Source: Siniperca chuatsi
Taxonomy: Eukaryota; Chordata; Actinopteri; Centrarchiformes; Sinipercidae
DNA: 64,000 nucleotides
Direction: 5' to 3'
Assembly (NCBI RefSeq): GCF_020085105.1
Contig: NC_058055.1
Span: forward strand, 12,964,322 to 13,028,321
Part shown: piece by piece, positions 57,273 to 64,000 of the stretch
How positions within the stretch are numbered: the stretch's first letter is position 1
Layout of the letters: each line of letters starts with the position of its first letter
Notes under the pieces: model-generated
What the model was told of the DNA's origin: nothing
Seen by the model: the letters and a program-made list of their open reading frames with translations, nothing else
Database searches by the model: none
Program-made: the position numbers and the translations under genes

Positions 57273-60130
57273 ATGTCTCCTTCACGGTCCATATTGCTGG
57301 TGGGAGAAGGGAACTTCTCATTTTCTGCCTCTGTGACCCAGTTAAACTCTGAAACGGAGACCAGCATAACGGCCACTTGCCTGCAGCGTCAGGAGGAAGC
57401 ACTGCGGCATGAAGGTGCAGCCAGTAACATTCAGATCATCAAGGAGTCAGGTACGGCTTTGTGAGGACTGTCATATTTTTGCTGAGCTGTATTTTGTGGG
57501 ACTACACTTTTTGTCCACTTTCTTTGTTTCTTATGTGTCCATCAGGTGGGGCGGTGCTTTTCGAGGTGGACTGCAGAAAGCTGGGGGAATGTGCCTCTCT
57601 CCGGGGCCGTGTGTTTGACCGTGTGGTGTTTAACTTTCCTCACTGCGGGAGAAAGAGTGGGGTTAAAAAGAACAGAGAACTTCTCAAAAACTTCTTCCTC
57701 AGGTATAACCGCATCATACCGTAGGGTTTCAATCCATTCACAGCATTTTCTGTTGTCAGAGATCTCTGTCTAGCATCCATCATCTAAATCATTTTACATT
57801 ATGTCAGCTGGTGTAAATAGAATTATATCATTCTTCCTATCAACAAATCACTTTACACTCTGATTTATGACACTTCGTATCACTGGTTTTGCAATGTTTA
57901 GCCCAATAATACAAATTATGAATATAACTAGGTATCATTGAGTTTTGTTTCTTGTTCTGACCGAGATTTGTCTGTAGCACCAAAAGTTTAAAAGCTGGCG
58001 TTGAATGCAGGTTTTTCACTTTTAGATGATTTCTCTCATGGCTGCTTGCGTTCAGGCGTCATTTACCATTTGAGAATTTTGGCTTCTTGTGTTAAATTAA
58101 AACAAAAAGGTTTAGTAGAAAAACATATTTATGTTTCTCAGTAGGTATTGTAAGTAAGGTATCGTAAAAAAGTATGATTTTGGTATCATTACCGAAACTC
58201 TGATTATCATAAGGGCTGACAATGCGCAGCTCCAATTTCGTATGGAAAAAGGTGAACTGAAAAAGGTGACAACTTCCATTTTCCATGACAGTATACTGAA
58301 TACTTGTGTTTGTTTTTCTGGGCCTCCAGTTGTGTTCAGGTGTTAGCTGAAGATGGGGAGGTTCATGTTTCCTTGTGCAATGGACAGGGTGGGACACCGG
58401 CGGACCACCCGAAGCGAGAGTGGCACAACAGCTGGCAGGTGACTGCCATGGCAGCAGAGGCACACCTGATCCTTACTGACGTCCATCCTTTTGAAAGTGA
58501 GAAATACCAGAGCTACAAGTGCACTGGATACAGGTAAGGAGTAAAGGTGAGTGTTACAGTGTATAGATTGAAATTTGTGTCCCTGTGTGTTTACATACTG
58601 ACACTGTCTGATGATGGTGTTGCTGTTGTACAGGAGCCAGGATAAGGGCTTTCATGTGGAGAAAGCTATGCTCCATGTGTTTACTCGCAGCCTCCCCTAC
58701 ACCTCTGCTGAGATACTTAAAGTGGAGGAGACTGTTAAAGGGGAGAAAGTCCAGTACTACATACCAGCCGAGCTCAGTGATTACATGTTCAGGTACAGTA
58801 ACTCAGAGACTCTCTGAGTCTACTCTGTTTGAGTAATAGGCCGCCAACGCAAAACAAAGTTACATAACCACGCGCTTACTGTCTCTTCTCTTTCATCAGG
58901 GGATTTCTCTGCTCAGGTTCTGTCCACCCTGTCAGGTTGGTGCAAGATTTTCTTCTCGAAGGACTGGCGGATAAGTGGTCAGTCTCCATGACGACAGAGA
59001 CCATTCCCTTCCTCCTCATAGCCGAACAGCTGCAGATGTGCCGCGGTGATGTCGACAGCACACGCTGCTACTGGATCCGCCTGCTTCAGAAAGACCTCAA
59101 CTCTAGAGACAAAGCAAAAGATCTGTTGACGTGCACAGACACTCGAGACACTCTGTCAGCCAGATGTGTTACCTCAGATAAGGTAGACAGGATGAGGAGC
59201 AAAGGAGCTGAGAGCTTATGGTCTGCATGCTCTCTAGATGTTGATCCTGAAGAGGAAAGTGGTCTTTATATGCTGCGTCCATCACTGCTCCCTCATACTG
59301 AAGAGCTTCTAACTAAAAAAGAAGAGTTGATTAACAATGCAGGGAGTCACGGGGAGAATGAGGAGAATAATAAAAGTGTTGAAGTTGAAGGACATAAGAA
59401 GGAGGGGCCCTGTGCGGGCTGTAATGGTGTTACCAGCTTGTTATTTGGCATTAGTGGCTTGGTGTTCAGGAATGTGCCCGTCAACCTCTGGGCTCTGCCT
59501 GCCTTTCACGAGCTTCTCCTCAGAGGCGTTTTCCCTTCAGAATGTGAGCCAGTCAATTTGCTTGGACAAAGGCTGGAAACGCTGCTCGCTCCCTACGGGG
59601 TCTCCCTGGTCACAGAACAGGGAGGCCTGCGTCTGATGGCACAGCCAATGGGTTTGGTTGGAAGGGCGTTTGCAAGCAATGCAAGCGAAAACAGTCGCCA
59701 TGTGAGTGTCACTGTGTCCCTAAATTTGGACCTCCTCGCCGTGCTCCTGTTCTCACTCCCCGACTGGCGGCTGCTTTGGTCACACGACCCACGCTTTTTA
59801 CAACAGTTTGCACCCCGCCCATCGCCAGGGAAACGTTTCCACCCATTCTCCCTGTTCCCCGAGCACTTCAGCTTTGACATCAGCTTCTGGACAGGGCCGA
59901 CGTGGGAGGAGAGGAAGTTCCACGCTGTGGTCCGAGAGGCTAGTCATGGGACTGTGGAGCAAGTTAAACTCATCGACATGTTCTCACATCCTGACCTGAG
60001 CCAGACCAGTTACTGCTACAGACTCGTCTACCACTCACACACACACGCTCTGTCACACACACAAGCCCTCCAGTTTCATCAACTCCTGCAGTCCTTTCTT
60101 ACCTCTCGGTTGCAAGTCACCATCAGGTAG
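57273..60130 (+). CDS. fdxacb1: Ferredoxin-fold anticodon-binding domain protein 1
   Basis: Five exons, 57273-57450, 57546-57702, 58330-58533, 58634-58792 and 58900-60130, splice in phase to 642 residues (human about 624). Residues 1-180 form a BMT5-like (DUF2431) Rossmann-type domain, related to rRNA methyltransferases, with the glycine motif SILLVGEGNFSFSASV and then FNFPHCGRKSGVKKNRELL and GGTPADHPKREWHNSW. The middle contains GISGLVFRNVPVNLWALPAF. The last 100 residues (FSFDISFWTGPTWEERKFHA to LQVTIR) are the ferredoxin-fold anticodon-binding domain otherwise found at the end of phenylalanyl-tRNA synthetase. Biochemical function is not established to my knowledge. The start chosen is the only ATG before the glycine motif and matches the human start. 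The gene lies just upstream of alg9, as in mammals. Confidence 0.93.
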
Positions 60131-60316
60131 CTAAGTTTGAATGTTTAGGAAGAACAGGGATTTCACCTCTTTTTTTCAGACATTATGATTAGTCTGTTTG
60201 TAACTGCTAAGCAAAGTGTATAATCTGCAAAACGAACAGTAGTTGAGGCGTTGCTTGCTGTAGTAAGTCTCTGGAATGTGATTGAAATTCTGTGTATCTG
60301 TGTGTGTTTTTGTCAC

Positions 60317-60322
60317 AATAAA
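60317..60322 (+). other. fdxacb1 polyadenylation signal
   Basis: AATAAA about 187 bp after the stop codon. Confidence 0.6.
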
Positions 60323-61130
60323 GCTGTTACTTAACATTAATTTGTGGTCTATAGATAGTCATTGTACAACAGTAAAAGTCACATGTAGCACAAGCTGTGA
60401 CAAAGTATTTTGCATTTTCTCTGTGACTGGGTAACTAGGAGTCTATAATTTCCTAGAAATGTTCGTGGAAAGAACTATGTATATTGGTGTTATAGGAAAA
60501 ATAAAGACAAAGTTATGAGTTTGGATTTAGTTGTGTTGAGTTTATGAGCAGTTGTTGATTTCCAGAAGAGTGTTTTTGAAAGAACTGCTCCACTTGAACC
60601 CAAGTATACATTAATTAATTATTAATTTGTGATTGTAAATTTCATATCTGTTGAATTGTATGCTTGCCTGTAGACAAATTTCACATTTTTGCACGTTCAG
60701 CTGACCTGCTGTGCACTGACTAAAAGACGTTAGGTTATGTTAGCAATTCACTGGAATTTATTCATTGGAAATGTATCAATTGAACACTATATCTACTATA
60801 TTTAACCCATAATTATTACCAAATTAATAGTTCTTTCCAAGAAACTTACCAGGGACTGTAAAGAGGCCCCTGTGCATAGGAGCAAGTGACTGATTGTTCA
60901 TTGTTCATCTAAAGAATATTTTGATTAATTCAAATTAGTAATGTACTGTGCAACAGATAATTTGTGGGGGTTAGAAACCCCTATTCGCTTGAGAGGTTAT
61001 ATTTAAAAAGACAAACAAGCTATATTACTCTCATGTCATTCACACACATCTTGAACCCGCAGCACAGCGACTGACTGAAGTACTGCCTGCAGTAAGCATT
61101 AGGTTTCTGGCGCCTACAGCCCTTTGCGCT
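60323..61130. other. Intergenic region between fdxacb1 and alg9
   Basis: AT-rich spacer. No gene recognised; a retroelement-like tail follows at 61131. Confidence 0.6.
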
Positions 61131-61207
61131 GTATGAGCCACATTTGCTTTGGCAATGTAAACGTCTGTTTCCCATGCTAATAAAGCCCCATTGAATTGAA
61201 CTGAATA
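61131..61207 (+). mobile_element. LINE-type 3' tail fragment
   Basis: Ends CATGCTAATAAAGCCCCATT followed by short repeats of the TTGAA type (GAATTGAACTGAA). This is the style of tail seen on truncated fish LINE copies, as I recall. It lies about 190 bp before the alg9 start codon. Confidence 0.5.
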
Positions 61208-61389
61208 TAAACAGAAATATAACGTTAGAAAACGAAGTTAAAATGAAGCTGAGAGGTTCCCTCCTGAGACCACTTTTTGGTCCGGGGGTAGGCTACTCAG
61301 AGCCCTTCATACAGTTTATGATGAGAGCTGTCAATAACCGGACAGCTGCGAAAATGAACGAAGTCTGACACTCGGTAGCAGCTTCGGAA

Positions 61390-61400
61390 AACATGGCGGC
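61390..61400 (+). promoter_or_regulatory. YY1-type motif over the alg9 start codon
   Basis: AACATGGCGGC matches the YY1 core AANATGGCGGC. The motif contains the alg9 ATG itself, a placement common in housekeeping genes. Confidence 0.5.
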
Positions 61401-64000
61401 CAAGGCGCTTCGGCAGCGAACCAGGCGAGGCAGCAGACAAGATGCAAACAACGTGAACATCCCCGCCGAAGCTCGGCCACCGAAAGAGGAGAAAGGCGGT
61501 GATGACAGTAAAATCACAGAGACTCGGCAAGAGTGAGTATGAGCCGGGAGAAGGGACGTTAGACTCGCCGGTGCTGGAAGCTCCATCCCCGGTCTGACTG
61601 ACAGCCTGAGCAGGGGGAGCTAGCTAGCTAGCTAGCTACTTTTATACGTTAAACAAGTTTTGATCATAACAACGATTGATAACGTCCACATAACAACATA
61701 CAGAACTATGTGTTTGCAGTAGTTTGAAATATAATGGCGGTTAAGTTGTGTTTCCGCCCCAAAAACTAACTAGTTAGTTGCATCGTTTATGTTTTAAGAG
61801 CAACGTAACGTAGTAACCTGGTAAGCTTCATTCATTCTCCGGAACTGTCACACACTGCCAGATTTATGATAGCTGACGACAGTTTATAATTGTCACGAAA
61901 GGGCCAACTCATGGACATAAAGGTCATAAAGATGTGTAGTTATTGATACGTCGCTGAAGTCCTTTTAAAGATCCTTTGACAGTTTGTAAGATGACGTGTC
62001 GTGGTTAGACGCAACGTGAGGATTAATGCTAAACTGCAACTGAGACGACTAATCTAACTAATCTGATGATGGGTGTGAACTAGAGGAAACACTGCCAGAC
62101 ACGGGGAGGAATGGAGGACATCACTGTTACTATAAACACTAATGACCCGGTTCTAAAATACTGTTTTCACTTATGATAATTACTTAAGCACACATCTGGG
62201 AGGTAAGCCTAATTTAATGGGCATTGAAGGATAATGGAAGTTTTTTTCCCCACTGATAATGTACTGTCAGACAGCTGTTATTGTCATTTTGTTTCAGTCC
62301 ACTCATTGTAAATATACTACTGGAAACTACAAATGATATAGCTCTATATATAGATTTAGGATTCAAGGATACAGATGTTTATTTGTCACACACAGTAACG
62401 TTACACAAGCAGTATGTGTAGTGAAATACAATGTAGTATTCTCTTATGGCTGTGCTAAAAAGACTGGTGTGAACGCTAACAATTAGAAAAAAACAAATAT
62501 AACTGATTAAAATTCAAGATCAAAATATATAAATGCGAGTAAAAATGTAAAATTCATATGTCACAATTTTAAGGCAAACCATGTGATAAAATTGTTGTAC
62601 ACTCTCGAGAGAATGGTGTAGATCTAATCAGAAATGGCCTAGACCTTGGTCACTCCAGTTAGGCATGTGTAGACAACACTTCCTGATACCAGCACTGTCT
62701 ACATATCTGTATAATAATGTTAATGATAATTTATCAATAGAGCACTTTTCAGGCAGGATGCACAAAATGCTTTCCAGAGGCAGGAAAAGAAACACAATGA
62801 CAAGTAAAAACAAAAGAAAATAAATTATGTTAAATAATAATAATAATAATGCTTGGAATGATAAAATTATGCTACTACTACTATGATAATAGTAACAATG
62901 ATAGTCATAGTAATCATAATAGTGTTGGTCAGGAAGAGCGAGGCTGATTTAAAAAGTAGCACAATCGCTCAAGACAAATATGAAATTCAAATAACATTTA
63001 GATAAAACATTTAGCTACAACTTAAAACAGGGCACAGCCACGAGCTGATAACAGACAACAAACAAACTGGATGAGTAGTGGAGGACAACTGCGTGTTTTC
63101 TCTGTGGGACAGTCTTTCAATCCTCCGAGTAATATGGGCTTGTCTTTTCTCTGTTGTGAGCTGACATTTACTTTGTGGTCCACCAAACACTTCATTTCTG
63201 TAATTAAGGGCATATTAATTAGCCAGCTCTGAAATGATTACCATAACTGTGGCCTTAATTAGTGTTTTATTAAAAGCGCAGGTGCACTGGAAACATCAAC
63301 CAGCTAAGCCTGTATGTTAAAACACATAGACAAGCATTTAGCAATGAAGCAATTAACTAAATAGGTAATTTTCTTTTAAATATGCACAAAGCAGACATAA
63401 TGTACTATTTAAGTACATTGAGGTATCATGTTAGAACCCAGCATTTTGATGTTGTTTAATATATTTTGATGCTGAAATTGATCTTAATGATAATAAATAT
63501 ATTATTGTAGGGTATTTAGCAATTGTGCATCTGTGTGATTTTTAAAAAATAGGTCAGTAAGTCGTGGAGGGCAGGTATGGGCTCCAGAAGGTTCAACTGC
63601 ATTTAAATGCCTACTCTCCGCACGTTTCTGTGCAGCGTTGCTCAGCAACATCTCAGACTGCGATGAGACCTTCAACTACTGGGAGCCTGTGAGTACAACT
63701 CAGTACTATCAGAAATCCTAAAGTGCAGTATGCTGTCATTTTTAACCCTCTCCAGACATTTTCTAATATCTACGTCAGAATTTTGTTTTTATTGTTTCAG
63801 CAAGTTACTGCTTCTCTTTCTTTAACTGTTCATGTCTGTAATTGTTGTGATGACTGTTTTGACAGATGCACTACCTGCTGTACGGCACAGGGATGCAAAC
63901 ATGGGAATATTCTCCATTGTACGCCATCAGGTCTTACGCTTACTTATGGCTACACGCTCTTCCTGCTTGTTTGCATGCCCATGTTCTACAGACAAACAAG
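61393..64000 (+). CDS. alg9: Alpha-1,2-mannosyltransferase ALG9, N-terminal part (partial)
   Basis: ALG9 is an ER membrane enzyme of family GT22 that adds two alpha-1,2 mannoses to the dolichol-linked N-glycan precursor, using dolichol-phosphate mannose in the lumen. Three exons are seen, 61393-61532, 63553-63688 and 63866 to beyond 64000, joining in phase. The protein starts MAAKALRQRTRRGSRQ, a basic cytosolic tail. Exon 2 gives QVWAPEGSTAFKCLLSARFC and the motif SDCDETFNYWEP, the acidic first luminal loop characteristic of GT22 enzymes. Exon 3 gives LLYGTGMQTWEYSPLYAIRS. The remaining membrane segments and the C terminus lie past the right edge. Intron 1 (2 kb) holds no further gene. Confidence 0.95.
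61619..61638. repeat. (CTAG)n microsatellite
   Basis: About five TAGC/CTAG units in alg9 intron 1. Confidence 0.9.

Overview
The window is vertebrate nuclear DNA, almost certainly from a ray-finned (teleost) fish. Genes are split into many short exons with GT-AG introns, and the DNA carries CA microsatellites, short retroelement tails and teleost-type interspersed repeats. All identifications come from reading the translations and comparing them with family members recalled from memory; no database was searched.

Layout from left to right. (1) 963-4278, minus: first five coding exons of dixdc1 (CH domain), running off the left edge. (2) 6442-39152, minus: cfap54, a giant ciliary central-apparatus gene for which 57 coding exons could be chained by phase. 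(3) 40765-41729, plus: cryabb (small heat-shock protein, three exons). (4) 43562-44352, minus: mia (secreted SH3-fold protein, four exons). (5) 45980-50681, plus: a BICD family-like dynein cargo adapter (nine exons). (6) 53624-56013, minus: tomm40l (mitochondrial outer-membrane beta-barrel, nine exons). (7) 57273-60130, plus: fdxacb1 (five exons). (8) 61393 to the right edge, plus: first three exons of alg9. From general knowledge, dixdc1, cryab, fdxacb1 and alg9 are neighbours on human 11q23, so the window keeps part of that block, with cfap54, mia, the BICD-like gene and tomm40l among them. The genes share no single pathway; they are ordinary single-copy housekeeping and ciliary genes.

The unusual part is 7.88-17.37 kb. 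It lies inside one cfap54 intron and is a tandem array of tRNA-His(GTG) and tRNA-Arg(ACG) genes and fragments on the plus strand, antisense to the host gene. The array as printed is badly damaged: a 1149-base run of C, a 713-base run of C joined to a 365-base run of A, a stretch of about 1.1 kb that looks like miscalled repeat sequence, and copies differing mainly by small deletions. I read the homopolymers and garbled parts as assembly or base-calling artefacts over a real tRNA array. The cfap54 reading frame also fails to join across this intron, so a piece of exon is probably missing or mis-assembled there.

Outside the array, candidate control sites stand out: an RFX X-box-like site upstream of cfap54, a TATA box and a heat-shock element upstream of cryabb, paired ETS motifs upstream of dixdc1, and a YY1-type motif over the alg9 start codon.
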